Part shown: positions 19,540 through 29,382 of the stretch, piece by piece
How the letters are laid out: the number at the start of each line of letters is the position of its first letter
How positions within the stretch are numbered: the first letter of the stretch is position 1
Assembly: GCF_003325475.1 (NCBI RefSeq)
Contig: NZ_CP029495.1
Span: 4,464,001 to 4,528,000, forward strand
Length of the DNA stretch: 64,000 nucleotides
Origin: Chromobacterium phragmitis
GTDB taxonomy: Bacteria > Pseudomonadota > Gammaproteobacteria > Burkholderiales > Chromobacteriaceae
Direction: 5' to 3'
The notes under the pieces: generated by a model
What the model was told of the DNA's origin: nothing
What the model saw: the letters and a program-made list of their open reading frames with translations, nothing else
Databases searched by the model: none
Program-made: the position numbers and the translations under genes

Positions 19540-21420
19540 TCAGACCGCCAGATACGACGACTGCTTCAGGCCGCGGCAGAACTCGGCGAAGTACAGGCTG
19601 CGCTCTTCCGGGTTCAGGTCGCACTCGCGGGTCTTGGCCTCGTAGCGGTTGAGCAAATCCTCCGGCGACAGGTGCACGTAGCGCAGCATGTCCTCGATGG
19701 TGTCGTGCTCTTCCACGCCGGAAATCTCCAGCTCGCCGCCGTCGCGTACGTAGACGTTGACCGAGTCGGTGTCGCCGAACAGATTGTGCATGTCGCCCAG
19801 AATTTCCTGATAAGCGCCCACCAGAAACACCGCGATCAGATATTCGTCGCCCTGCTTCACCTCGTGCACCGACATGCTGGACTCGATGCTCTGCTGATCG
19901 ACGTACTGCTTGAGCTTGCCGTCCGAATCGCAGGTCAAATCCTGCAGCACCGCGCGGCGGGTCGGCTTCTCGTTCAGGCGGTGCGCCGGCATGATGGGCA
20001 GCACTTGGTCGATGGCCCAGGTATCCGGCAGACTCTGGAACACCGAGAAGTTGCAGAAGTACTTGTCGGCCAGACGGTCGGTCAGCTCGTCGTACACCTG
20101 GCGCTGCGAACGCTGGCTGGCCTGCAGCTGGTTGTGCAGACGGCGGCACAGCGTGGCGTGCAGGTCTTCGGCCAGCGCCTTTTCCTTCAGCGACAAGCGG
20201 CCTTCGGCGTACATCTCGCTGACTTCAGTCACGCAGTGGCTGGCGCGGTAGTAAATCTCGGTGACCAGCTCCTCGTCGTTGAGGTTGGCCAGCTCCACCA
20301 GCTTGCGCAGCGGCAGCGACAGCTCTTCCGCGTTTTCGATCGGCGCCACCGTATCGGGCAGACGCTCGACGTCGGTCACGTTCATCAGCAGCACCGCGTG
20401 GTGCGCGGTCATCGCGCGGCCCGATTCCGACAGGATGCGCGGGTGCGGGATGCCGTTCTCGGCGCAGAACTCGGACAGCATGGACACGATCACATGGGCG
20501 TACTCGTCCATGTCGTAGTTGATCGAGCTGTCGTTGCGGGAGTGGGTGCCGTCGTAATCGACGCCCAGGCCGCCGCCCACGTCCACGTGGTCCACCGGCA
20601 GGCCGAGCGCTCTCAGTTCGGCGAAGTAGCGGATCGCCTCGCGGAAGCCCAGACGGTAGTCGGCGATGTTGGCGATCTGCGAACCCATGTGGAAGTGCAT
20701 CAGGCGCACGCAATCGCCCAGGCCGGCCGCGATCAGCTTGTCGGTGGCCGAAATCAGCTGGCCGGCGGACAAGCCGAACTTGCCCTTCTCGCCGCCGGTG
20801 TCGGACCACTTGCTGGAGGCCAGCGACGACAAGCGCACGCGCAGGCCGATATTGGGGCGCACTTCCAGTTTGCGGGATTCTTCGATCACCAGATCGACTT
20901 CGGACTCCTTTTCGATCACGATGAACACTTGGTGGCCCAAGCGCTCGCCGATCAGCGCGAAGCGGATGAATTCTCGGTCCTTGTAGCCGTTGCAGACGAT
21001 GGTGCAGCCCTTGGGCGCCAGCGCCAGCACCGCCATCAGTTCCGGCTTGGAGCCGGCTTCCAGACCGATGGACACGTCCTGAGTGGCGATGATGCTCTTG
21101 ACCACCGCTTCCTGCTGGTTGACCTTGATCGGATAGATGGCGGTGTAGCGATTGTCGTACCCCTGCTCGGCGATAGCCTTGTCGAAGGCGCCGCACAGGC
21201 GGGTGACGCGATCCTGCAGAATGTCCGGAAAACGCACCAGCAGCGGCAGATCCAGGCCTTTGCCGCCCAGATCGCGCGCCAGGCGATACAGATCGATTTC
21301 CTTGCGCTGGCGCGCGTTGGGACGCACGACGACATTGCCGTTGTCACCGACATCGAAATAACCAGCCCCCCAATGCCGGATGCCGTACAGGCTCCGGCTA
21401 TCAGCCACAGACCAAGCCAT
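19540..21420 (-). CDS. speA: Biosynthetic arginine decarboxylase SpeA
   Basis: 626 residues, PLP-dependent group IV (alanine-racemase fold) decarboxylase. PLP-binding Lys in YPIKVNQQ, GLEAGSKPEL, and the HVDVGGGLGVDYDGT phosphate-binding loop are present. It makes agmatine from arginine, first step of putrescine synthesis. ATG at 21420 behind GAGGAAA; a good promoter lies about 135 bases upstream. Divergent from the arginine-catabolic astE-like gene. Confidence 0.96.
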   Translation of the reverse strand: MAWSVADSRSLYGIRHWGAGYFDVGDNGNVVVRPNARQRKEIDLYRLARDLGGKGLDLPLLVRFPDILQDRVTRLCGAFDKAIAEQGYDNRYTAIYPIKVNQQEAVVKSIIATQDVSIGLEAGSKPELMAVLALAPKGCTIVCNGYKDREFIRFALIGERLGHQVFIVIEKESEVDLVIEESRKLEVRPNIGLRVRLSSLASSKWSDTGGEKGKFGLSAGQLISATDKLIAAGLGDCVRLMHFHMGSQIANIADYRLGFREAIRYFAELRALGLPVDHVDVGGGLGVDYDGTHSRNDSSINYDMDEYAHVIVSMLSEFCAENGIPHPRILSESGRAMTAHHAVLLMNVTDVERLPDTVAPIENAEELSLPLRKLVELANLNDEELVTEIYYRASHCVTEVSEMYAEGRLSLKEKALAEDLHATLCRRLHNQLQASQRSQRQVYDELTDRLADKYFCNFSVFQSLPDTWAIDQVLPIMPAHRLNEKPTRRAVLQDLTCDSDGKLKQYVDQQSIESSMSVHEVKQGDEYLIAVFLVGAYQEILGDMHNLFGDTDSVNVYVRDGGELEISGVEEHDTIEDMLRYVHLSPEDLLNRYEAKTRECDLNPEERSLYFAEFCRGLKQSSYLAV

Positions 21421-21884
21421 GAGTTTTCCTCTCAGAACTTATGATGGATAACCCCGCTCCTTAGTGCACGGCTTTCGGGCTCTACAGCTTTTATGTGGGC
21501 CTGGGATGTCGGAGCGAAACAGGATGAATTGTTAGTTGTTGCATAGCGCAAACGAGCGCGGATTGTAACAACATCTCGCTGATTGACAAGTAAAAAAATG
21601 CACCCGTGGCGCTGCCGCTGCCCTGCGTTCCGGGCCAGCCGTCCGCCCCTGCGCCGCCACTGAAAAAATCAAGGCTGACAAAACAAAGGATTGCGCGCCG
21701 CGCGCCGCGACAGCCATGACATGCGGCACCGAAAAAGCCGCCTGGCGAGGCCAGACATTTTTGGCAAACGACAAGCTTTTTAACCAGATTCGCAACACCC
21801 CGCCTGGCATCGCCGCGCGTCCCGACATGACCGCAGGATGGCGGGCGATTACAATCAGGCATCGCCTATCGAACGCACATCGCC
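21421..21884. other. Divergent intergenic region speA/astE
   Basis: Holds the speA promoter and a leader of about 135 bases. Short frames here have no protein-like composition. Nothing else recognised. Confidence 0.55.
21562..21589 (-). promoter_or_regulatory. Sigma-70-type promoter of speA
   Basis: On the minus strand TTGTCA, a 16-base spacer and TACAAT (5/6 matches each), in AT-rich DNA. Predicted transcription start near 21555. Confidence 0.65.
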
Positions 21885-22871
21885 ATGACCCCATCCTTTC
21901 TGCAATACGCGCTCTCAGCCTCCGCCCCCCTCGCCGATTGGCCCCTGGCGAATGGACTCTTCGCCCGCTGGCTCGCGCCTGGCTGCGTGGAGTTGAACCG
22001 CGACGCGCTGGACGGCGACTCGATCCTGCTCTCCTGCGGCGTGCACGGCAACGAGACCGCGCCGATCGAGGTGGTGGACGAAATGCTGCGCGACATCGCC
22101 GAAAGCCGTCTGCCGCTGCGTTGCCGATTGCTGGTGATGTTCGCCAACCTGGACGCCATCCGGCAGGGCGTCCGCTACGGCAACTACGATATGAACCGCC
22201 TGTTCAACGGCGCCCACGCCAAACAGCCCGGCGCGCCGGAAGCCGCCCGCGCCGCCGAGCTGGAAAAACTTGCCGAATCATTCTTCGAGCCAGCGCGCGG
22301 CCGCCGCCTGCACTATGATCTCCACACGGCCATCCGCGGCTCGGCATTCGAGAAATTCGCGATCTCCCCCTTCCTCCACCAACGCCCGCCCAATCGCGAG
22401 CAACTGGCCTGGCTAAGCCGCTGCGGCATAGAAGCCGTGCTGCTGCACAGCGCGCCGGCCAACACCTTCAGTTACCACACCAGCCGCTGCTGCCGGGCTG
22501 ACGCCTTCACTCTGGAGCTGGGCAAGGCGCGCCCCTTCGGCCAGAACGACCTATCCCGCTTCTCCGGCATAGACCAGGCCCTACGGCAACTGCTGTCCGG
22601 CGCCGACTCGCCTGCCGACGGCGAAGACCTGAGCGCGCTGCCGCTGTTCCGCGCCAAGTACGACCTGATCAAGCGCAGCGACGCCTTCCGCCTGCACCTG
22701 GCCGACGACGTAGAGAATTTCACCGTCCTGCCGGACGGCATGCTGATCGCCGAAGATGGCGACACCCGCTACATCGCCCGCGGCGGCGAGGAGCGCATTC
22801 TGTTCCCCAATCCCGGCGTCAAGCCGGGATTGCGCGCCGGCATCGTGGTGGAGCCTGCCGCTCTGGATTGA
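21885..22871 (+). CDS. astE: Succinylglutamate desuccinylase AstE
   Basis: 328 residues, zinc carboxypeptidase-like. CGVHGNETAPIEV provides His and Glu zinc ligands, then NMNR-type YDMNRLFNG and LHYDLHTAIRGS with the third His. Final step of the AST arginine-catabolic pathway (N-succinylglutamate to glutamate and succinate). The other ast genes are not in this window, so it is separated from the usual operon, at least on this side. Confidence 0.92.
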   Translation: MTPSFLQYALSASAPLADWPLANGLFARWLAPGCVELNRDALDGDSILLSCGVHGNETAPIEVVDEMLRDIAESRLPLRCRLLVMFANLDAIRQGVRYGNYDMNRLFNGAHAKQPGAPEAARAAELEKLAESFFEPARGRRLHYDLHTAIRGSAFEKFAISPFLHQRPPNREQLAWLSRCGIEAVLLHSAPANTFSYHTSRCCRADAFTLELGKARPFGQNDLSRFSGIDQALRQLLSGADSPADGEDLSALPLFRAKYDLIKRSDAFRLHLADDVENFTVLPDGMLIAEDGDTRYIARGGEERILFPNPGVKPGLRAGIVVEPAALD

Positions 22872-22890
22872 CCACCCCTCAGCGCAAAAA

Positions 22891-22917
22891 AAAACGGGCC
22901 GCGACGCGGCCCGTTTT
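22891..22917. terminator. Bidirectional terminator, astE and the flg operon
   Basis: AAAACGGGCCGC, three-base loop, and exact complement ending in TTTT; sits between the convergent astE and flgL. Confidence 0.88.
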
Positions 22918-22932
22918 CCATCCACGCTCTTG

Positions 22933-23865
22933 TCAGCCGGAAATGTAATTGAACAGCGACAGCTGCGCCACTTGGGCGTAAGTCTTCTGCGTGTACTGCA
23001 ACGAGGTCTGGGTCATGGTGAATTCGGATATCGCCTGCGCCATGTCCAGGTTCTGCAGGTCGCCGACACTGGTGTTGTACTGCAGGTTGAGATTATCGCT
23101 CATGCTCTGGAGATTGGCGTTTTCCTGCTCGCGCGCGCCTATCGAGGCCAAGCCAACGCCCATTTGCTGGGCAGCGTTGCCGATTTGATCGATGATGGGC
23201 CCCAGTTGCGCGGCAAAGTTGGCCGGCTTCGGCGTCGTGCCCAATAGATTGTTCAGATTGATCAAGGCATCGAAAGCGGCTGTCGGACTCCCCCCCGTCG
23301 CCAGCGAGCCGAAAACGGTATTGCCCGGATCGGAAATCGTCATGAGGCGGGATGAGCTGACCTGCACGCTGCGCTGGCCATTATCGCCGTTGTAGGTGAT
23401 GGTCGGCGGGTTGCTCATGTTCAACGTGAAGGGCGGCGTGTTGATCTGGTTGCCGCCGAAAAGATAATTGCCGATGCCGTCGGTGGCGTTGGCGTAGCCG
23501 ACCAATTCGGTCATGCCTTCCTGCACGGTCTTCTGGATCGCCTGCAATTGCGCGGTCGACAGGGCGCCGTCGCCGGCATAGATCGCCTGGCTTTTCATCG
23601 AATTCAGCAAATCGATGGCCCCCTTGAGCGCGGTGTCCGAGTACGTGAGCCAGCTGTCCACCGCCTGGGTGTTGGCCTTGTACTGCGTATTCTGCCCGCT
23701 GGAGGTGTTCAGCAACTCGATTCGCGCCGCAGCGACAGGATCGTCCGATGGCGTCACCACCCGCTTCTGGTAGTCGATCTGCGTATTCACCTGCACCAGA
23801 TGGGCTTGCAGATTCGACATATTGTTCACGCCGGACGTGTACAGGGTTGACGAGCTGATGCGCAT
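22933..23865 (-). CDS. flgL: Flagellar hook-filament junction protein FlgL
   Basis: 310 residues. Flagellin-like N-terminus (MRISSSTLYTSGVNNMSNLQ) and C-terminal coiled coil (MAQAISEFTMTQTSLQYTQK) that pack into the axial structure. It links FlgK to the flagellin filament and is exported by the flagellar type III apparatus. Last gene of the flgB-L operon, 11 bases after flgK; AAGGAG precedes the ATG. Confidence 0.95.
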   Translation of the reverse strand: MRISSSTLYTSGVNNMSNLQAHLVQVNTQIDYQKRVVTPSDDPVAAARIELLNTSSGQNTQYKANTQAVDSWLTYSDTALKGAIDLLNSMKSQAIYAGDGALSTAQLQAIQKTVQEGMTELVGYANATDGIGNYLFGGNQINTPPFTLNMSNPPTITYNGDNGQRSVQVSSSRLMTISDPGNTVFGSLATGGSPTAAFDALINLNNLLGTTPKPANFAAQLGPIIDQIGNAAQQMGVGLASIGAREQENANLQSMSDNLNLQYNTSVGDLQNLDMAQAISEFTMTQTSLQYTQKTYAQVAQLSLFNYISG

Positions 23866-23876
23866 GGCCGGTCTCC

Positions 23877-25682
23877 TTACATGATGTTCAGGATGCTGGA
23901 GAAGGTGCTTTGCGCAATCTGTATCACCTTGCTGCAGGCCTGGTAGGACTGCTGGTACTTGATCAGATTGGCGGCTTCCTGGTCCAGGTTCACGCCTGAA
24001 TAATTCGAATTGTTTCTGGTAGCCTGATCCAAAGTCGTCTGCGCCGACGAATTCATCTGCCCCACCGCATAGCCCTGGTTGCCCGCGGACGCCACCATCG
24101 AGCTGTAATACACCTGATACGATTGGTTATTCACCAAGCCGATATTCTGCTGCGCAGTCAGTTGCAGCAAATTGCTGTTGTCGCCCGAAGCCTTCAAGTT
24201 CGCCGAACCGGCGACAGCGGGACCGACAGTGAAGGTCTGATTCAAATCCGGGCTGCCGGACAGTTGAAAACCGATGCCTACGTCAACAGGCGGCACAGCC
24301 GTGGTCTGCAGTTTATAGCCATTGGGCTGCGCAGGGTTGGGCACCACATTGTATGGCCCCCCGCCATTGGTGCCGACAATGGTCGCCGTCATCGTCACCG
24401 GCGCGGTCGCGGATGCTGTGACCGTCATGCTGGTCAAGCCGCTGGATGGGTGGGCCGTCTTGGCGGGGAAAACAGGCGGGTTCGCATTGATGTTGCCCGC
24501 ATAGGTGCCCGGCAAAGTCGACCACACTCCGGTCATCTTCACTCCGCTAGTACCCCCTGCGGTGCCGGTCGGCACCATGTTGGACGTGGTCGCCAACAGT
24601 TTGGGATCGCCCATCAACACCTGGAACTGCCCTGCCGCGTATTGCGGATTAGTCGCAAAAGACGACAAATCGTTGAAAATGGCGGTGCCCGGCTGTGCGT
24701 TATAGTCCAAGCCCAGCGAGTTCTGGTAATTCATCGCCGCGGAGAAATTGATGGCCAACGTGCCCAACTGATTTTGCGTCTGCAGCAAAGTGCCGTCCCG
24801 AAAATTGAGCAATCCCCCCAATTGACCGCTCCCCAGCACGTTATTGGGGAGGATGATCGGGGAACCGCCATTCGGATTCACGAACCCGACCTGGCGATTG
24901 CTGGGATTGTTGGGATCCGATTGCGTCGTCAATTGATTCACGAGATTGCCGGCGACGATGGTCTGGCCCGACCCGATGCTGACGATGTATGAGCCATCGG
25001 TAGCGGTGGCGACCGTGGCGCCGACCAGCTTGTTCAACTCCAGCACCGCCTGATCTCGCGCATCGAGCAGCGTATTGGGCTGCGCCTGCGGCGCATTGGG
25101 ATTGCCCCCTGTTGCGGATCCAATTTTCTGATTCAGATCGGCGATCTGCTTGGCCAGCGTATTGATGCTCTGCACCGTGGTGTCGATCTGGCCGTTGACG
25201 CCTTGCTGCATCTGCACCAACTGGCTGTTCATCGAAGTCATCGAGGTCGCCAGCGCCTGCGCCATGCTGAGCACGTTCTGCCGGATAGGCAGCGAAGCCG
25301 GCTGCTGCGACAGCGTCTGCATCGCGCCGAAAAAGGACTGTATCGCCGGATTCGGGCTCTGGGTGGAGTTGGCGATGGCGTTGTTGATCTGATTCAGCTG
25401 CTGCAATTGGCTGGAGTAGTAGCTGCTGTTGGCTTGCGCGCCTTGCACCTGAGTGCTCAGATACTGGCTGTAAGTACGCAGCACATTGGTCGCGTCCACC
25501 CCCTGCCCCAGATAGCCGAACCCGGCGTTCTGCGGCGTTCTGCCCGCCTGGGTCAGATACTGGACGTTGTAGCCTGGCGTGGCCGAATTGGAGATGTTGT
25601 TGCTGGTCACCGACAACGCGTTCTGCGCGACGTTGAGGCCGCTCAGGCCAATGCTGAATATGTCCGCTCCGACGATTGCCAT
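23877..25682 (-). CDS. flgK: Flagellar hook-associated protein FlgK
   Basis: 601 residues. Conserved ends: DIFSIGLSGLNVAQNALSVT with SNNISNSATPGYN, and the C-terminus SGVNLDQEAANLIKYQQSYQ. The middle is variable and Gly/Asn/Thr-rich. First junction protein distal to the hook. Start follows AGGGGAT. Confidence 0.96.
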   Translation of the reverse strand: MAIVGADIFSIGLSGLNVAQNALSVTSNNISNSATPGYNVQYLTQAGRTPQNAGFGYLGQGVDATNVLRTYSQYLSTQVQGAQANSSYYSSQLQQLNQINNAIANSTQSPNPAIQSFFGAMQTLSQQPASLPIRQNVLSMAQALATSMTSMNSQLVQMQQGVNGQIDTTVQSINTLAKQIADLNQKIGSATGGNPNAPQAQPNTLLDARDQAVLELNKLVGATVATATDGSYIVSIGSGQTIVAGNLVNQLTTQSDPNNPSNRQVGFVNPNGGSPIILPNNVLGSGQLGGLLNFRDGTLLQTQNQLGTLAINFSAAMNYQNSLGLDYNAQPGTAIFNDLSSFATNPQYAAGQFQVLMGDPKLLATTSNMVPTGTAGGTSGVKMTGVWSTLPGTYAGNINANPPVFPAKTAHPSSGLTSMTVTASATAPVTMTATIVGTNGGGPYNVVPNPAQPNGYKLQTTAVPPVDVGIGFQLSGSPDLNQTFTVGPAVAGSANLKASGDNSNLLQLTAQQNIGLVNNQSYQVYYSSMVASAGNQGYAVGQMNSSAQTTLDQATRNNSNYSGVNLDQEAANLIKYQQSYQACSKVIQIAQSTFSSILNIM

Positions 25683-25732
25683 GATAATCCCCTATCCTGC
25701 GTTCCTTATCGGCCGTTTCCGCCCGAACTTGA

Positions 25733-26689
25733 TCAAGTCTTGGCGACTTGTTGCGCCAGACTCGCCGCCACATCCACCAGCTTACGCGCGTAGCGCGGGT
25801 CGGTGGCATAACCGCCAGCCTGCAGTCCCTGGGCGAAACCGTACATGTTCTGCCCTTGGTTCAACACGTTCTTATAACGCGAGGAGCCCTTGAGCACCTT
25901 GGCGTAATCGGAGAACGCCTCCGCGTAAGAGCCGTAAGAGCGGAAAGTCTCCATCCTCTTCTGCGGCGCGCCGCCCACATACTCGGTGGTCATGATGGTG
26001 GTCGTCTTGCCCTGCCAATCGGAACCGGCCTTGATGCCGAACAGATTATGGCTGTCCGTGCCATCGGCGTTGCGTATCGCCCGCTTGCCCCACCCGCTCT
26101 CCAGCGCCGCGTGGGCCACCACGCATTCCGGCGCCACGCCCAGTTGCTCCGCCGCGCCACGCGCGTGCGGCAACAAGGACGATGCGAAGCCCTTTCCGGT
26201 TCCGGACGGCTGCGGCGCTTGCGCCAAGCTGGCCACCGCGCCGTCCGCTTCCGACTGGGCGCTGCGATAAGCCTGCAGCATGCGCTGCCCCGCCGGCTGC
26301 GCCATCAGCGGGGGGCCAGCCAACCGATGCACGGCCGCGGTCTTGTCCTCGTCGGGGCTGAAGCCGGACTGCTTGGCGATCTGACGGTAGATCATGTCGC
26401 CCAATCCCAGGCCGCCATTGGCGCTCATCGCCTGGATCATCTGCTGGTCCGCCATGCCGCGAAACGTATCCAAGCTGTTGGAGTCATCCGATTCGTCGAA
26501 CTTGGTCGCGCGCATGGACTTCAGCATCGTGCTCATCAGCAGCGATTCGAACTGAGCGGCTGTTTCCCGCGCCGCGGCTTTCGGATCTGACGCGGCCTTC
26601 GCGCGCAAGCTGCGCAAGTGGCCGGGATCGATCGCCAGTTGATGGCTGAGCGCGTCCTGCGGCAAAACGGACTGGAATTTGGCGGTCAT
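25733..26689 (-). CDS. flgJ: Flagellar rod-capping protein and peptidoglycan hydrolase FlgJ
   Basis: 318 residues, two domains. Residues 1-110: rod-binding/capping (AAQFESLLMSTMLKSMR). C-terminal: glucosaminidase with LGVAPECVVAHAALESGWGK, where Glu in ALESGWG is the likely catalytic acid. It opens the peptidoglycan so the rod can pass. The two-domain form is typical of beta- and gammaproteobacteria. Confidence 0.95.
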   Translation of the reverse strand: MTAKFQSVLPQDALSHQLAIDPGHLRSLRAKAASDPKAAARETAAQFESLLMSTMLKSMRATKFDESDDSNSLDTFRGMADQQMIQAMSANGGLGLGDMIYRQIAKQSGFSPDEDKTAAVHRLAGPPLMAQPAGQRMLQAYRSAQSEADGAVASLAQAPQPSGTGKGFASSLLPHARGAAEQLGVAPECVVAHAALESGWGKRAIRNADGTDSHNLFGIKAGSDWQGKTTTIMTTEYVGGAPQKRMETFRSYGSYAEAFSDYAKVLKGSSRYKNVLNQGQNMYGFAQGLQAGGYATDPRYARKLVDVAASLAQQVAKT

Positions 26690-26743
26690 GAATCACTCCT
26701 CGCCGCGTATAAAGCAACAATCATGCCATGACCGTGCCCAACA

Positions 26744-27841
26744 TTAGATGATCTGCAGATCGGCCTTCAGCGAGCCGGCGGACTTCATCGCCTGCAGAAT
26801 GGAAATCAGATCTTGCGGCGTCGCGCCCAGCGCGTTCAGCGCGTTCACCACCTGGGACAAATTTGCCCCCCCCTTCAGCCCCACCACCTTGCCGCTGGTG
26901 CTGTTGATGGTGATGTCGGCCTGATTGGTGACCACCGTTTTGCCGCCTGACAGCGGGTTGGGTTGGCTCACCTGCGGCGTGTTGTTGATGGTCACAGATA
27001 GATTGCCGTGCGACACCGCGCAGGAACCCAGCGTCACCGACTGGTTCATCACGATGGAGCCGGTGCGGGCGTTGATGATGACCAGCGGGGAAAGATCTGC
27101 CGGATCGACGGCAATATTTTCCATCCGAGACAGAAACTGCACCCGTTGATTGCTATCGAACGGCGCCCTCACTTCGATCAACCGGCCATCCACCGCGCGG
27201 GCGGTATCGAGACCAAAGGCCTTGTTGATCGCCTGCACCGCGCGATTGGCAGTGGTGAAATCGGCCTCTTGCAGTTCCAGATGAATGAACTCTCCATCGC
27301 CCAGCGCGGTGGGGACTTCGCGCTCCACCGTAGCGCCGGAAGGTATGCGGCCCACGCTCAACTGGTTGATCTGGGTGGAGCTGCCGCCGGCAGACGCGCC
27401 GGCGCCTCCAACCACCACATTGCCCTGGGCCATCGCGTAGATCTGGCCATCGGCGCCTTTCAGCGGCGACAGCAGCAAGGTACCGCCGCGCAAGCTCTTG
27501 GCGTCGCCGATGGACGACGCCGTCACGTCGATAGCCTGCCCTCGCCTGGCGAATGGGGGAAGCGTCGCGGTCAACGTCACCGCCGCGACGTTCTTGGGAT
27601 CAATCTTGGTGCCGGGCGGCACCTGCACGCCCAATTGGTTCAGCATATTGGTCATCGCCTGCCCGGTAAACGGCGACGACGTCACCTTGTCGCCGCTGCC
27701 GTCCAGACCCACCACCAAGCCGTAGCCTATCAGCTGGTTGGGGCGCACGCCGCCGATGTTGGCGATATCCTTCAAACGCTGGGCCGACCAAGCCGGCAGC
27801 GCGGCCAGCAGCAGGCTGGCCAGCACGATCCATTTTTTCAT
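26744..27841 (-). CDS. flgI: Flagellar P-ring protein FlgI
   Basis: 365 residues. I prefer ATG 27841, giving the signal peptide MKKWIVLASLLLAALPAWSA with AAGGA eight bases upstream, over an ATG three codons earlier. Family signatures: RLKDIANIGGVRPNQLIGYG, GLDGSGDKVTSSPFT, VVNALNALGATPQDLISILQ. It forms the periplasmic bushing around the rod. Confidence 0.96.
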   Translation of the reverse strand: MKKWIVLASLLLAALPAWSAQRLKDIANIGGVRPNQLIGYGLVVGLDGSGDKVTSSPFTGQAMTNMLNQLGVQVPPGTKIDPKNVAAVTLTATLPPFARRGQAIDVTASSIGDAKSLRGGTLLLSPLKGADGQIYAMAQGNVVVGGAGASAGGSSTQINQLSVGRIPSGATVEREVPTALGDGEFIHLELQEADFTTANRAVQAINKAFGLDTARAVDGRLIEVRAPFDSNQRVQFLSRMENIAVDPADLSPLVIINARTGSIVMNQSVTLGSCAVSHGNLSVTINNTPQVSQPNPLSGGKTVVTNQADITINSTSGKVVGLKGGANLSQVVNALNALGATPQDLISILQAMKSAGSLKADLQII

Positions 27842-27862
27842 CCACGCCATCCTTCGCCGCGC

Positions 27863-28546
27863 TCAGATAGGCAGCAGCGACATGAAAATCTTGGACAGCC
27901 AGCCCGGCTCGTTGTAGAGACGGTTGTTGCCCTTGGTTTGCTGTTCTATGCGGGCGTCCGCGATCTTCAGCGAAGATACGCCGCGATCCGGCGACACATC
28001 GCGCGGATTCACCACGCCTGACAGGCGGATGGACTCGGTATCGCTGTTGATGCGCACCTGCTTCTCGCCGCTGATCACCAAGTTGCCGTTGGCCAGCACA
28101 TCGATCACGGTCACGGTGATGGAGCTGATGAAACTGGTCGCCACCTGATTATTGCCCTTGCCGGTATTGTTCGCCGAGCCCGAGCTATTGAAACTGGTGC
28201 CGCCCAGGCTGCTGGCCAGCCCGCTGGGCAAGAAGGGAAGCTTCACGCCGGCGGTGATGCTGGAGTTCTGCGACGAGGTTCGGGTATCCGTGGTCTGCTC
28301 CGACGCGGAAGTCGACGAATTCTCCTGGATGTTGACCTGCAACGTGTCGCCCACTTGCACCGGCATCGCGTCCTGGAACATAGGCCGATAGCTGGCCGCC
28401 TGGAAGATGGCGCCATTGGCCGGCAAGCCCACCGGCCTCGGCTGCGGCCGAGCGGTGGTCGGCGACTGCACCAGCGGCGGCTCTTGCACCACGCATCCGC
28501 TCAGCCACGCCGCCGCGCACAGCAACATCGCAAGTTTGGCTCTCAT
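27863..28546 (-). CDS. flgH: Flagellar L-ring lipoprotein FlgH
   Basis: 227 residues from ATG 28546 (GGGAGTAAGG upstream); a TTG five codons earlier is less likely. Lipoprotein signal with lipobox LSGC. Conserved GDTLQVNIQENSSTSASEQT and VINPRD-like VNPRDVSPDRGV. Outer-membrane ring partner of FlgI. Confidence 0.95.
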   Translation of the reverse strand: MRAKLAMLLCAAAWLSGCVVQEPPLVQSPTTARPQPRPVGLPANGAIFQAASYRPMFQDAMPVQVGDTLQVNIQENSSTSASEQTTDTRTSSQNSSITAGVKLPFLPSGLASSLGGTSFNSSGSANNTGKGNNQVATSFISSITVTVIDVLANGNLVISGEKQVRINSDTESIRLSGVVNPRDVSPDRGVSSLKIADARIEQQTKGNNRLYNEPGWLSKIFMSLLPI

Positions 28547-28567
28547 CGCCTTACTCCCCAAAATCGA

Positions 28568-29350
28568 TTACAGGTTGCTCAGCTTCTGCAGCATCTGGTC
28601 AGCCGTAGTCACCGCGCGCGAGTTCATTTCGAACGAACGCTGGGCGGTGATCATGTTGACCAGCTCCTCAGTCACGTTGACATTGGACAATTCGAGAAAG
28701 CCGGACTTGATCGCGCCTCGGCTATCGGTTTGCGGATCGCCATCCTGAGGATCGCCGGAGGCTGCCGTCTGCAGGTACAGGTTGCCGCCGGTGCTTTCCA
28801 GGCCTTGCGGGTTGATGAAAGTAGTCAGCTGCACCGTGCCGGCGGTCTGCGGCGCGGTAGCGCCCGGCAGCGTGTATTGCACCACGCCGGCGGTGGAGAC
28901 GGTGATCTGCAGCGCGTTGTTCGGGATATTGATATTGGGATTCAGCGGATAACCCATCGCCGTCACCACGTCGCCGTTGGAGTTGCGCTGAAACTCGCCA
29001 TCGCGGGTATACGCGGTGGTGCCATTGGGCAGCAGGACGCGGAAAAAGCCGTTGCCGTCTATCTGCATGTCCAGCGGCTGGCCGGTCTGGCTGGGAATGC
29101 CCTGGGCATGAATGCGGGTGGATGCCACCGCCGCCGCGCCGGTGCCGATCTGCAAACCCGACGGCAAAGTGCTGCCATTGGCCAACTGCCCGCCCGGCTG
29201 GCGCAGCGTTTGATAATACAACTCCTCGAACACGCCGCGGCTGCGCTTGAAGCCTATGGTGTTGACGTTGGCCAAGTTGTTGGAAACCACGTCCAGTTGA
29301 AACTGGCTGGCGTCCATGCCGGTCTTGGCGATATACAGTGCGCGCATCAT
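28568..29350 (-). CDS. flgG: Flagellar distal rod protein FlgG
   Basis: 260 residues, the usual length. Begins MMRALYIAKTGMDASQFQLD, with ANVNTIGFKRSRGVFEELYY and C-terminal LVNMITAQRSFEMNSR. Forms the distal rod. A second ATG follows directly. Confidence 0.97.
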   Translation of the reverse strand: MMRALYIAKTGMDASQFQLDVVSNNLANVNTIGFKRSRGVFEELYYQTLRQPGGQLANGSTLPSGLQIGTGAAAVASTRIHAQGIPSQTGQPLDMQIDGNGFFRVLLPNGTTAYTRDGEFQRNSNGDVVTAMGYPLNPNINIPNNALQITVSTAGVVQYTLPGATAPQTAGTVQLTTFINPQGLESTGGNLYLQTAASGDPQDGDPQTDSRGAIKSGFLELSNVNVTEELVNMITAQRSFEMNSRAVTTADQMLQKLSNL

Positions 29351-29382
29351 GGCGGTTTACCTTGTTCTTTCTCGTCCAGGCC

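Noticed and set aside
21491..21862. Minus-strand frame of 123 residues in the speA-astE gap
   Set aside because: It overlaps the speA promoter, lacks a ribosome site and has no recognisable features.
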